In this document: piece after piece, positions 27,475 through 36,507 of the stretch
Layout of the letters: every line of letters starts with the position of its first letter
Position numbering within the stretch: position 1 is the stretch's first letter
Source: Sphingobium quisquiliarum P25
GTDB taxonomy: Bacteria; Pseudomonadota; Alphaproteobacteria; Sphingomonadales; Sphingomonadaceae
NCBI RefSeq assembly: GCF_000445065.1
Contig: NZ_ATHO01000009.1
Coordinates: 40,752 to 104,751 of the forward strand
Reading direction: 5' to 3'
DNA: 64,000 bases
Notes under the pieces: model-generated
Databases searched by the model: none
What the model was told of the DNA's origin: nothing
Seen by the model: only the letters and a program-made list of their open reading frames with translations
Made by a program: the position numbers and the translations under genes

Positions 27475-28455
27475 ATGTTCGCCAGCCGGGGGCCTTCGTC
27501 CCAGGAGGGCAAGGCTTCGGTCGTCCTGCCGCGCTACAATCTGTTCGGTCAGAACGAATTGATCTTCGACTATAATCTCCTCTTGGCGAACAAGAAGAAG
27601 TGCGAAGGGACGTTGCCCGAAAATGTGCGGGTCGCGATCCAGCCCACCAGCACGATCGACTTCAGCCATGCCTATCATGCCTTGCAGATGCCCGACCTCG
27701 CGACCTTTGCGGGTGCGGGATATCCGTTCACCATCCGCCCCGATCTTGCCGAAACGATGGTGATCATGGGCGGCAATCCTTCGCCCGGCGCGGTCGAGGC
27801 TTTTCTGGGAATGATGGGCCGCTTTGCCGACTCGACCGGACTGCCTGCGACCCGTGTCACCGTTACCAGCCAGATCGAGCCGTCCGAATTGGAAGGCAAG
27901 GACATATTGGTGCTGGGCGCCAGCAGCGTGGCGAGTTCGGAGCAGCTTTTCGGTTCCGCGCCCGTGCGCTACCATGACGGCGCGCTGCATGTGACGGAGC
28001 GGACCGCGCTGCAAAGCGCTCAGAACTTCTTCGCGCTGGGCGGCCGCTCATCGCCCGAAGAGGCGGAGCAGATATTGTACAATGCGCGGGGCTTTTCCGG
28101 CATTGTCGGCTTCCGGTCCCCTTTCGACAGCGGCCGCAGCGTGGTCGCCTTGATTGCGGACGATCCCAATGCCTTGCCGCAACTGGTGAACGGCATGGCC
28201 GATACCAAAATCAATGCGCAGATTCAGGGCGATCTGGCAGTCACGGATGGGGAGGGGATGACGAGCTTCGCTGTCGGTCCGACCTATTGGGTCGGATCTC
28301 TGCCGGTATGGATGCGGGTTGCCTACTGGTTCAGCCAGCGGCCGATCCTGATGGCGGCTAGCGGGCTGTTGCTGGCGCTGCTGCTTGCCGGACCTGCCTA
28401 TTTCTACCTCAACCGGCAGGCCAGGCGCCGCCTCAGGGACGCGGACGAAGCATGA
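27475..28455 (+). CDS. bcsB: BcsB C-terminal part, separated from bcsA-bcsB by an in-frame stop
   Basis: This frame continues the previous one exactly (same phase), three codons past the UGA. The 326-residue piece is clear BcsB: LPRYNLFGQNELIFDYNL near the start, the VLGAS and YNARGF segments, and a C-terminal membrane helix (about 297-315) with a basic cytoplasmic tail. Taken alone from the ATG at 27475 it has no signal peptide and only a weak ribosome site, so it could not reach the periplasm. It must be a severed part of a larger protein, made by readthrough, or a pseudogene remnant. Its stop overlaps bcsC (ATGA). Confidence 0.85.
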   Translation: MFASRGPSSQEGKASVVLPRYNLFGQNELIFDYNLLLANKKKCEGTLPENVRVAIQPTSTIDFSHAYHALQMPDLATFAGAGYPFTIRPDLAETMVIMGGNPSPGAVEAFLGMMGRFADSTGLPATRVTVTSQIEPSELEGKDILVLGASSVASSEQLFGSAPVRYHDGALHVTERTALQSAQNFFALGGRSSPEEAEQILYNARGFSGIVGFRSPFDSGRSVVALIADDPNALPQLVNGMADTKINAQIQGDLAVTDGEGMTSFAVGPTYWVGSLPVWMRVAYWFSQRPILMAASGLLLALLLAGPAYFYLNRQARRRLRDADEA

Positions 28456-31400
28456 GCAGCACCATGAAAATGCGCAAAATCCTGATTGCAGCTCTTGTGG
28501 CCTCAGTCGCCATGCCGGTCACCGGCTGGGCCGAAACGCCCGGTGTTGCTGCTCTCATCCAGCAGGGGCGCTATTGGCAGAGCAAGGGGCGGCAGGATCT
28601 GGCGAACCAGGCCTATCGCCGCGCCTTGGCGCTCGACCCGTCCAATGCAGAGGCGCGCAGAGGACTGAACGGTGGCGGAGCAAGCAGCAAAGCTGCGCGC
28701 CCTGCCGCCAAACCGGCACCGGCTCCGTCCGCTTCTGCCGGGACGCAGCGTTCCGCTCAGCCCTCTACCCGCACCCAGGCACCATCGCGGCCCGCCCGGC
28801 CGGATACTGGTGGCGAAGCGCGAGCCGCAGGGTTCAGGGCGCTCGATCGCAACAACCTTGGCGAAGCGTCCAATCTGTTCGAACGTGCGCTAAGCCGGAA
28901 CCGCAATGATGCCGACGCGCTGGGTGGCTTGGGCGTGGTGCGCCTGCGACAGAACCGCTTCGCTGATGCGCGCGACCTGCTTGAGCAGGCCTCTCGCATG
29001 GGCACGGCGTCCAAATGGGCGGAGGCGCTGGCAGCCGCGCGCTTCTACGCTGGCTTGGGAGAGGCGCAGTCGGCCCTTGCCGCAGGACGGATCGCCGAGG
29101 CTCAGGGCAAGGCCGAAGCGCTCGTGCGCTCGGGCTATGCGGAACGTCAGCCCGCGATCGAGTTGCTGGCCAATATCTACGAACGTCAGGGGCGCTATGC
29201 CGATGCCGCCGATATGTTCCGCCAGGCTAGCGGTAGCGGCTCTGAAGACGCGCAATCGGAAATGCGGCTGAAAAGCCGCGCTGCGCGTGGGCGCGCGCTC
29301 GCCGCCGCAGCCCGCGGCGATGAAGTGACTGCGGAACAGGAATTTCAGTCCGGGCTGCTGCTCGACCAGAACGACCCGTGGATACGCTATGAATATGCCC
29401 GCTTCATGATCGATCGCGGCCGGGTGTCCGATGCAGACGCGCTCGTCCGGTCGCTGTCCACCTCGTCGAACCCGGATGCCCTTTACGCGGCGGCGCTGAT
29501 CAATGGGTCGCTCAATCGTCCAGCGGCAGCGGCGGCGTTGATAGACAGGATTCCTGACGCGCAGCGCACCGATCAGATGCGCAACTTCGCACTCGGCCTC
29601 AAAGCCGATCAAGCAATCCAGCGCGCCCGCGATATTGCCGCGTCGGGACGGCAGGCCGAAGCACGCGCCGTCTTGCAGCAGTTGAGCGCGACATCCGCCC
29701 TTCCCGCCGCCCAACAGGCAGCGATTGCCGACGCACTCTACGATGCGGGAGACGTGGACGGCGCGGCGTCACTGGCGCAGCAGGCCATGGCTGGCGAAAT
29801 CAGCGACGTCGAAGGCTATGAACCCGTCGTCCGGGTGCTGGCCAAGACCGGGCGCGATGACCTCGCCGCAGCAGCGCTTCAACGCGCAAGCCAGATGGCG
29901 GAAGGATCGGCCGAGGGGCAACGGACGCTTGCGCGTATCAAGGGTGGAATGGCTGCGGCGCAGGCGGACCGGCTTCGGCTGGCGCAGCAATATGCGCCCG
30001 CCTTCGACCTGCTCCAGTCCGCCTGGAATGCCGCGCCCGGTAATCGCGAGGTGCTTTCGGCGCTCGCGCGGCTCTATCAATCGGGCGGTATGCCTGCGCG
30101 CGCCGCGCAAAGCTATCAGCTCATCCTGGCGCAGTCACCCAAGGATCGTGATGCGTTGCTTGGCCTGATCGAGACAGCGGGCGCTGCTGGGGATACCTCG
30201 CTGGCGAAGCAGGCGATCGACCGCGCGGCACAGCAATGGCCCGAAGACCATGAGGTCTACCTCGCCGCAGCCCGCATGGAGCAGGCGCGTGGCAATGAAG
30301 GCGCTGCGCTGCGCTATCTGAAGCGGGCGCGGGAACTTTACGCCAGGCGCACAGGCGGTTCGGACACTCCGCTAACCGCCAGCAATCCTTTCGCGGCCAC
30401 CTCCATGGGTGCCAATCCGTTCCGCTCGCAGGGGAGTATGCCAGCGCCAGCGCCGGTGAATCCCTTTGCCCTGAGCGGCGGGTCGCGCCTGCCAGACGCA
30501 AGCAATCCGTTGCCGCCGATCCAGACCGGCTTCCCCTCTGCGGGCGGCAGCGGCTCAGCCTTTGACGGAGTGCAATCGGGCGGCATGCCGATCGGCGATC
30601 CGGTGCTCGCGCGGCTGGAGTCGGACATCCGCTCGCTCTCAGGGGAAAGCGGGCCGCGTGCGGACGTGGAAACGGGCTACCGCCAGCGTTCTGGAGAAGA
30701 GGGGCTGAGCGAGCTGCGGGAAATCAGTGGATCGGCCACCATCTCGACAGGCGTTGCCGGGGGACGCATTTCCGCGAAGGCCGAGGCGGTCGTGCTGGAT
30801 GCAGGTGCGCCAGCATCATCCGGTTCCGCGCGGTTTGGCGGCAACGGCATTTCCGAAGCCGCCGCGATCGTCGGCCAGGTCGCGCCCCGCAACATCGGGG
30901 CGGACACTCAGCATGCCTCTGGCGTCGCCTTGTCCGCCGCTTACAAGAGCCCGCTCGTGCATCTGGAAGCAGGGGTGACGCCTCTGGGCTTCGGAAAGAG
31001 CAAGGCGACCTGGTATGCGGCGGCCACGCCCCGCTTTTCCTCCACCGCTTCGGGCAAGATCTGGATCGAGCGGCAACCCGTGAAGGACAGCATCCTGTCC
31101 TATGCGGGTGCCGATAATCCGGCGGGCGATGCGCAACTGGAGCAAGCGGTAAATGCGATCGCCGCCGATGCCGACGCACGCGATCCCGTCACGGGGCAGC
31201 GCCTGCGCGACACGCCAGGGCTGTTTGGCTCTTATGGACTGGGCGAACGTTGGGGTCAGGTGATGAAGACCGGCGGCGGCATGTCCTTCAGCTATGATCG
31301 CAACGGCAGCGGCTTCTACGGCGATGCCAGCTTCCACCGCTACCGTGGCCTCAATGTCCGACGCAATTACGGCATTCAGCTGAACCTGGGCGGCTACATG

Positions 31401-31874
31401 CGCTTCTATGAAGGCGACGCTTCATCGCTGACGGGTGGCATCAACGTCAATTATCAGGATTTCGACAATAACCAGAATTTCTTCACCTTTGGCCATGGCG
31501 GATATTTTAGCCCGCAAAGTTTCTTAAGTGTCAGCTTCCCCGTCCGTTATACATATGAGGGCAGCCGATGGGAGGTGCGGGGCAATTTCGCTCCGGGCTA
31601 TCAAAGCTATGATCAGGAAGAGGCCAATCTCTACCCGACCAGCGATGCGGCCCAAGGCGTGCTTAACAGTTTGAAACAACTGAACAGTGATGTGCGTTCA
31701 ACCTATGACAGCATCAGCAAGACAGGCTTTGCGCTGTCGGCTGATGGATCGATCTACTATCGCGTAAGCCCGACGACGCGGGTTGGCGGTCAGATGGGGA
31801 TCAACACTTTTGGCAATTATGACGAATTCCGCTCGCTGATCGGAATCCGTCAGTCACTTGGAGCTGCACCGTGA
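28452..31874 (+). CDS. bcsC: cellulose export outer-membrane protein BcsC
   Basis: The 1140-residue protein has a signal peptide (about 1-28, ending GWAE). A long run of TPR repeats (about 30-625) follows in the periplasm, then a Gly/Pro/Ser-rich linker (about 635-720), and a C-terminal beta-barrel (about 770-1140) of the BcsC_C type. It would guide the glucan through periplasm and outer membrane. The linker holds four regularly spaced Asn-Pro-Phe/Leu motifs at 645, 655, 670 and 685. The ATG overlaps the bcsB stop and the TGA overlaps the bcsD start, so the genes are translationally coupled. Confidence 0.93.
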   Translation: MSSTMKMRKILIAALVASVAMPVTGWAETPGVAALIQQGRYWQSKGRQDLANQAYRRALALDPSNAEARRGLNGGGASSKAARPAAKPAPAPSASAGTQRSAQPSTRTQAPSRPARPDTGGEARAAGFRALDRNNLGEASNLFERALSRNRNDADALGGLGVVRLRQNRFADARDLLEQASRMGTASKWAEALAAARFYAGLGEAQSALAAGRIAEAQGKAEALVRSGYAERQPAIELLANIYERQGRYADAADMFRQASGSGSEDAQSEMRLKSRAARGRALAAAARGDEVTAEQEFQSGLLLDQNDPWIRYEYARFMIDRGRVSDADALVRSLSTSSNPDALYAAALINGSLNRPAAAAALIDRIPDAQRTDQMRNFALGLKADQAIQRARDIAASGRQAEARAVLQQLSATSALPAAQQAAIADALYDAGDVDGAASLAQQAMAGEISDVEGYEPVVRVLAKTGRDDLAAAALQRASQMAEGSAEGQRTLARIKGGMAAAQADRLRLAQQYAPAFDLLQSAWNAAPGNREVLSALARLYQSGGMPARAAQSYQLILAQSPKDRDALLGLIETAGAAGDTSLAKQAIDRAAQQWPEDHEVYLAAARMEQARGNEGAALRYLKRARELYARRTGGSDTPLTASNPFAATSMGANPFRSQGSMPAPAPVNPFALSGGSRLPDASNPLPPIQTGFPSAGGSGSAFDGVQSGGMPIGDPVLARLESDIRSLSGESGPRADVETGYRQRSGEEGLSELREISGSATISTGVAGGRISAKAEAVVLDAGAPASSGSARFGGNGISEAAAIVGQVAPRNIGADTQHASGVALSAAYKSPLVHLEAGVTPLGFGKSKATWYAAATPRFSSTASGKIWIERQPVKDSILSYAGADNPAGDAQLEQAVNAIAADADARDPVTGQRLRDTPGLFGSYGLGERWGQVMKTGGGMSFSYDRNGSGFYGDASFHRYRGLNVRRNYGIQLNLGGYMRFYEGDASSLTGGINVNYQDFDNNQNFFTFGHGGYFSPQSFLSVSFPVRYTYEGSRWEVRGNFAPGYQSYDQEEANLYPTSDAAQGVLNSLKQLNSDVRSTYDSISKTGFALSADGSIYYRVSPTTRVGGQMGINTFGNYDEFRSLIGIRQSLGAAP

Positions 31875-32335
31875 ATGAAGCTTTCCGCAGACTGATGCCG
31901 CCGGAAGACACGGCCGCCGATCCGCACGGATTGGCTCTGTTGACGGCACTGACGGCTGCGGAAATCTGGAGCACGGCGTCCACTGCCCAGGCGCGCGCCT
32001 TCTTCGGCGCCGTCGGCCGGCGTCTGGCCGCGCTTGAACCCATGGATGCTGCCGTCGACCTTCCCCTGCTGGCCACTCGCGCCAACAAATTATGGGCCGC
32101 GCTCGATTGGGGCCATGTGATCTTCTGCATGGAAGAAGATGGCATCGCCATTCGGCATCAGGGGCTTCCCCATGCCATCGACGGCGATGTCGATGGCCAC
32201 TGGCCCGAATTGATCGCCGCCGTGCTGGAAGGCGTCTATGATAGCTGGTTTCGCGAACTGGGCAGCGGCCCCGCGCTGGTGACGCGCGCGATGGACTTCA
32301 ACGGCGGCGTGCTGGACCTGTGGCATGGGCGTTGA
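31871..32335 (+). CDS. bcsD: cellulose synthase subunit BcsD
   Basis: A 154-residue periplasmic protein, about the same length as AcsD of Komagataeibacter. Matching blocks are ANKLWAALDWGHV, the strand EDGIAIRHQGLP and AVLEGVYDSWF. In acetic-acid bacteria BcsD forms octameric rings through which four glucan chains pass, aligning them into crystalline ribbons; its presence defines a type I bcs operon. There is no signal peptide, which is also the case in AcsD. The start is GTG overlapping the bcsC stop (GTGA). The end overlaps bcsZ by 11 bp. Confidence 0.9.
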   Translation: MNEAFRRLMPPEDTAADPHGLALLTALTAAEIWSTASTAQARAFFGAVGRRLAALEPMDAAVDLPLLATRANKLWAALDWGHVIFCMEEDGIAIRHQGLPHAIDGDVDGHWPELIAAVLEGVYDSWFRELGSGPALVTRAMDFNGGVLDLWHGR

Positions 32336-33329
32336 TCGCCGTACCTTCGCGCTTGCCGCGTTCGCCATGCTGACATCGTCCTGCGCCCGCGCCGGAGAGC
32401 GGAGAACGCCGGTGAAGAACGAACGCTGGGCGCAGTTCAAATCCGCGTTTCTCGACTCGTCGGGCCGCATCATCGACAATGGTAATGGCGGCGTCAGCCA
32501 CAGCGAGGGCCAGGGATATGGCCTGTGGCTTGCCCTTCGCGCGGGGGATCGGCCTGCTTTCGATTCAATCTTGGAGTGGACCGAAACTACGCTCGCCCGG
32601 AAGGACCTGGCTCTCTACGCCTGGCGGTTCGACCCGCGCCAGCCGGTGCCGGTAGCTGACCGGAACAATGCCACCGACGGGGACATCTTCCTGGCCTGGG
32701 CGCTGGCACAAGCGGGCGAAACCTGGAAGGACCCCGCCTTGATGGCGCGGTCGGAGGAAATCCGCGCCGCGATCCTTTCCCATCTGGTGATAGAGCAGTT
32801 CGGCCGCCGTCTGCTGCTGCCGGGGCTGGAAGGCTTTGCGACCGCCAATGTGGTGACGGTGAACCCGTCCTATTTCGTCTGGCCGGCGCTCGACAAGTTC
32901 CGGCAGCTGGATGGCGAAGCGGTATGGGGAAATGTGATCGCAGACAGTGAAAAACTGCTGGCTGCGGCGCGCTTCGGTCCGCGAAACCTGCCGGCCGATT
33001 GGGTCGATGTGACTGCGAACGCGGGAGTGACCCCCGCCGCTTCAAAGCCGCCGCGCTTCGGCTTCGACGCTCTGCGCATTCCCCTCTACGCGCTTGCTGG
33101 AGGCAGGCGGAATCTGGTGACGCCGGTGATCGATTGCTGGCGCGCCTATGTGCGCGCAGGCCGGACCATACCTGCATGGATCGACGTGCGAACCGGTCAG
33201 GAAGCCGAATTTGCTTTGTCCCCAGGCGGCCTCGCCATCGCAAGCAAGGCCCTCAATCTATCGGCGTCGCAGCCGCTGTCCAACGACTATTATGCAGCCT
33301 CGCTGCAAATGCTGGCTCAGACGCTTTAG
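32325..33329 (+). CDS. bcsZ: periplasmic GH8 endo-beta-1,4-glucanase BcsZ
   Basis: A 334-residue glycoside hydrolase family 8 enzyme that trims amorphous cellulose during synthesis. The catalytic acid is Glu61 in the SEGQGYG motif, and the conserved aspartates lie in NATDGD (Asp118, Asp120). The N-terminus has a twin-arginine-like motif (DRRTFAL, Arg5-Arg6) followed by a hydrophobic stretch ending SSCARA, so export may be by Tat; a lipoprotein is less likely because the lipobox is poor. It is the last gene of the operon. The convergent tRNA-Ser begins 8 bp after its stop. Confidence 0.92.
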   Translation: MGVDRRTFALAAFAMLTSSCARAGERRTPVKNERWAQFKSAFLDSSGRIIDNGNGGVSHSEGQGYGLWLALRAGDRPAFDSILEWTETTLARKDLALYAWRFDPRQPVPVADRNNATDGDIFLAWALAQAGETWKDPALMARSEEIRAAILSHLVIEQFGRRLLLPGLEGFATANVVTVNPSYFVWPALDKFRQLDGEAVWGNVIADSEKLLAAARFGPRNLPADWVDVTANAGVTPAASKPPRFGFDALRIPLYALAGGRRNLVTPVIDCWRAYVRAGRTIPAWIDVRTGQEAEFALSPGGLAIASKALNLSASQPLSNDYYAASLQMLAQTL

Positions 33330-33336
33330 TTGCAAA

Positions 33337-33426
33337 TGGCGGACAGGGTGGGATTCGAACCCACGGTGAGCGTGAACCCACGGCGGTTTTCAAGACCGCT
33401 GCCTTAAACCACTCGGCCACCTGTCC
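33337..33426 (-). tRNA. tRNA-Ser (anticodon UGA)
   Basis: On the minus strand the sequence folds as a class II tRNA. It starts with GGACAG at 33426, has a long variable arm, the T-loop GTTCGAATC, and a closing acceptor with an encoded CCA (33337-33339). The anticodon loop CTTGAAA gives UGA, reading UCN serine codons. Length is 90 nt with CCA. Confidence 0.95.
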
Positions 33427-33570
33427 GTTGCGCTGCTTCCTAGCGTACCCTGCGGCCAAGCCAAGCCTAAAATGCGGGCATCCCTTTTCCGCTTCGTGGA
33501 GCTTTGGACAGATTAGGGGATTTCATCACCCGCTGTCCCTGTGCCACAAACGGGGAAGGGAGATTCTTCA

Positions 33571-34608
33571 ATGCGTTCCATCATTTTCCTGGCAATCCTC
33601 TGTCTTGGCGCCGTCCTTACCGGACCGCTGTTCGACGGATCGGCAAGAGCGCAGGAGAATGTCGCCTTCCGCAGCTATCTTGAATCGATCCGGCCAAAGG
33701 CGCGGGCGATGGGCATCAGGGATGCGACGCTGGATTCCGTATTCCCTACGCTGACCCCCAATCCGCGCGTGATCGAACTGGATCAGAACCAGCCGGGCGG
33801 CGGGGCTTATTCCCCTATCCCCAATTTCGAACCCTACCGGCAGAGGCATGTCGATGCCGCCCGCATCAGCCGGGGCCGTGTAGCCTATCAGGCCAATCGC
33901 GCCCGGCTCGCCCGGATCGAGGCGGAAACCGGCGTTCCCGAAGAGATAATGGTCGCCATCTACGGTCATGAAACCAACTATGGCTCCTATACCGGCGATT
34001 TCGACCTGATCCGGTCGCTGGCGACGCTGGCCTATGAAGGGCGGCGGCGAAGCCTGTTCGAACCGGAACTGCTGGCGACGCTCAAGATGCTCGACAGCGG
34101 CGTTCCGCGCAGCCGCCTCGTTGGAAGCTGGGCGGGGGCGACGGGATATCCGCAATTCCTGCCCAGCGTCTATCTGCGCCTGGGCAAGGATGGCGATGGA
34201 GACGGCCGCGTCGACATATGGAACAGCGAAGCCGACGCGCTGGCGTCCATCGCCAATTATTTCGTGAATGCCGGATGGCGGCGGGGCCAGCCCTGGGGCG
34301 TCGCCGTGTCGGTGCCCGGAGGGCTCGACCGGGCGAGCCTTGCCGCGCGGACCAGCCCGGCGCGCTGCCCCCGCGTCTTCAACCGGCACAGCCGCTGGCT
34401 CAGCATGGCCGAATGGCGGCGCCTGGGCGTTACCAGCATCGCGGGCAACTGGCCGCCAGACACGGTCATGGCCACCCTGCTGGAGCCCGATGGTCCGGGA
34501 AAGACCGCCTATCTGCTGACCAGCAACTACCGGGCGATACTTGATTATAATTGCTCCAATTTCTACGCTCTTTCCGTTGGGCTTCTGGCCGACGCCGTAA
34601 GGCAGTAG
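33571..34608 (+). CDS. lytic murein transglycosylase, MltB family
   Basis: A 345-residue periplasmic enzyme cutting the MurNAc-GlcNAc bond with formation of a 1,6-anhydro end. It has a signal peptide (about 1-26, ending ARAQE), the catalytic Glu134 in YGHETNYG, and the SWAGATGYPQFLPS segment typical of MltB-type lysozyme folds. The stretch KDGDGDGRVDIWN resembles a calcium-binding loop, as seen in MltB. The ATG at 33571 follows GGGAG. The 1,6-anhydro-MurNAc it releases feeds the recycling route served by amgK and murU. Confidence 0.92.
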   Translation: MRSIIFLAILCLGAVLTGPLFDGSARAQENVAFRSYLESIRPKARAMGIRDATLDSVFPTLTPNPRVIELDQNQPGGGAYSPIPNFEPYRQRHVDAARISRGRVAYQANRARLARIEAETGVPEEIMVAIYGHETNYGSYTGDFDLIRSLATLAYEGRRRSLFEPELLATLKMLDSGVPRSRLVGSWAGATGYPQFLPSVYLRLGKDGDGDGRVDIWNSEADALASIANYFVNAGWRRGQPWGVAVSVPGGLDRASLAARTSPARCPRVFNRHSRWLSMAEWRRLGVTSIAGNWPPDTVMATLLEPDGPGKTAYLLTSNYRAILDYNCSNFYALSVGLLADAVRQ

Positions 34609-34720
34609 AGCGGTTCCTCAGGCCTCTTTCCCGCAGGCCCTTGTGAATGTTCCTGTCATGTCTAATGACTGGCGACCGGCATCCTCATCACCCGAATCCA
34701 TCAGTGCGAAGGCAGTCCAC

Positions 34721-35884
34721 ATGAAAAAGTCCGTAGCCGCCATTCTCTTCATCGGGCTTCTGACACAGCCGCTCACGGCCGCCGCGCCGCCTTACACCAG
34801 CGAAGCGCCGATCGCTTATATGAAGGACCTTTCTTCGGGCGCGGTTCTGTATAACAAGGGCGGCAAGACCCGCATCCCTCCCGCCTCCATGGCGAAGATG
34901 ATGACGGCCCACGTCGCCTTCCGCCTGATCCAGAAGGGCGACCTGAAGCTCGACACCATGTTCACGGTGCGTCCCGAAACCTGGCAGAAATGGCATGGCC
35001 CGGCGGCTGGCTCCACCATGTTCCTGTCGGCGGGGGAGCAGGTTTCGGTCGAAAATCTCCTCCATGGCATCGTCACCCTGTCGGGCAATGACGCCTGCGT
35101 CGTGCTGGCCGAAGGCATCGCCGGAACGGAGCAGGCCTTCGTCGCGCTGATGAACGAGGAAGCCAAGCGGCTTGACCTCGACAACAGCAATTTCGGCAAC
35201 AGCAACGGCTGGCCTGACGAAGGCGTGACCTATGTCACCGCGGAGGATCTCGCCCGGCTGGCGGAAGCGACGATCGAGGAGACGCCCGATCTCTACAAGC
35301 GCTTCTACGCGACCCGCTCCTTCACCTGGGGCAAGACGATGGGCGGCGCGGATATCGAGCAGGGCAATCGCAATCCCATCCTCGGCCGCATTCCGGGCGC
35401 CGACGGGCTGAAGACCGGCCATACTTCGGAGGCAGGGTTCGGCTTCACCGGCTCGGCCGAACAGGGCGGCCGCCGCCTGGTGATGGTCGTCGCGGGCCTC
35501 CCCACCTTCAACAGCCGCATCGCGGAGTCGGTGCGTTTCATGGATTGGGGCTTCAAGGCGTGGAAGTCCCAGCCCCTGTTCAAGAAGGGGCAGACCGTCG
35601 AAACCGCTGAGGTTCAGCTCGGCAGCGCCACCAGCGTGCCGCTCGTCGCGCCGCAGGACATGGCGGTCACCCTGCCGCGCACGGCGTCGGGCAATATCTC
35701 GGTCAAGGTAGCCTATACCGGCCCGATCAAGGCGCCCATCGCCAAGGGGCAGAGGATCGCGCAGCTGATCATCTCCACCCCCGACACGCCGCCGCAGATC
35801 CTGCCGCTGGAGGCTGGCGAAGCCGTGTCGGAGGCAGGCCTGTTCGGCCGCCTGTGGAACGGGTTGAAGTCCTTCTTCGGGTGA
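34721..35884 (+). CDS. dacC: D-alanyl-D-alanine carboxypeptidase (PBP5/6 type)
   Basis: The 387-residue low-molecular-weight penicillin-binding protein removes the terminal D-Ala of the peptide stem. Active-site motifs are Ser56-Met-Ala-Lys59, Ser121-Gly-Asn123 and Lys231-Thr-Gly233. There is a signal peptide (1-23), a C-terminal beta domain and a final amphipathic segment (LFGRLWNGLKSFFG) that would hold it on the periplasmic face of the membrane. The ATG at 34721 has GAAGG upstream; the frame opens 26 codons earlier without signal-like sequence. Its stop overlaps tmk (GTGA). The paralogue letter is tentative. Confidence 0.93.
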   Translation: MKKSVAAILFIGLLTQPLTAAAPPYTSEAPIAYMKDLSSGAVLYNKGGKTRIPPASMAKMMTAHVAFRLIQKGDLKLDTMFTVRPETWQKWHGPAAGSTMFLSAGEQVSVENLLHGIVTLSGNDACVVLAEGIAGTEQAFVALMNEEAKRLDLDNSNFGNSNGWPDEGVTYVTAEDLARLAEATIEETPDLYKRFYATRSFTWGKTMGGADIEQGNRNPILGRIPGADGLKTGHTSEAGFGFTGSAEQGGRRLVMVVAGLPTFNSRIAESVRFMDWGFKAWKSQPLFKKGQTVETAEVQLGSATSVPLVAPQDMAVTLPRTASGNISVKVAYTGPIKAPIAKGQRIAQLIISTPDTPPQILPLEAGEAVSEAGLFGRLWNGLKSFFG

Positions 35885-36507
35885 CACGCGGCCGCTTCAT
35901 CACCTTGGAAGGCGGGGAGGGCGCGGGCAAGTCGACCCAGTTGAAGGCGCTTGCCGCCGCCTTGCGGGGGCGCGGCCTGGACGTGGTCGAAACGCGCGAA
36001 CCGGGCGGCAGCGAAGGGGCGGAGGCGATCCGCGCGCTGCTGCTCACCGGCGAGGCGGATCGCTGGAATCCCAGGGCGGAGGCTTTGCTGTTCGCCGCTG
36101 CCCGCTCCGACCATGTCGACAAGACGATCAGGCCCGCGCTGGAAAGAGGCGCATGGGTCCTTTCCGACCGCTTTCTCGACAGCAGCCGCGCCTATCAGGG
36201 CATGGGCGACCTTGGCGACGCCGACATATTGACGCTCCACCAGATCGGCAGCGGCGGTTTCGCGCCGGATCGCAGCTTTTTCCTGTTCCTGCCCGATGGG
36301 GAGGCCGAGCGGCGCGCCCATGATCGCGATGGCGGAGCGGCCGACCGCATCGGCGGCCGCGACCCTGCATTCCACCGGGCCGTCGCGGACCGCTTCGCCC
36401 GCATCGCCGCGCAGGAGCCTGATCGCGTCCGCTCCATCGACGCTTCCGGGGAGCGCGCCGAAGTCACCGCCCGGCTGATGGAAGCGCTGGATGACCTGCT
36501 GCCATGA
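35881..36507 (+). CDS. tmk: thymidylate kinase
   Basis: The 208-residue kinase phosphorylates dTMP to dTDP. The P-loop GGEGAGKST is at 11-19, the DRX motif is Asp96-Arg97 (SDRFLDSS), and REPGG at about 40-44 is the dTMP-binding loop. The start is a GTG overlapping the previous stop as GTGA; an upstream frame from 35854 gives extra residues that do not fit the family. The tmk-holB pairing downstream is widespread in bacteria. Confidence 0.96.
   Translation: MTRGRFITLEGGEGAGKSTQLKALAAALRGRGLDVVETREPGGSEGAEAIRALLLTGEADRWNPRAEALLFAAARSDHVDKTIRPALERGAWVLSDRFLDSSRAYQGMGDLGDADILTLHQIGSGGFAPDRSFFLFLPDGEAERRAHDRDGGAADRIGGRDPAFHRAVADRFARIAAQEPDRVRSIDASGERAEVTARLMEALDDLLP

Noticed and set aside
27463..27503. 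Selenocysteine at the bcsAB UGA
   Set aside because: The stem-loop position is suggestive, but no selenoprotein BcsB is known to me, the loop does not match a bacterial SECIS that I can recognise, and no sel genes are visible. Readthrough, mutation or error is more likely.
26719..28014. A 431-residue minus-strand frame opposite bcsB
   Set aside because: It spans the UGA site on the other strand but has no domain signature and overlaps conserved BcsB sequence.
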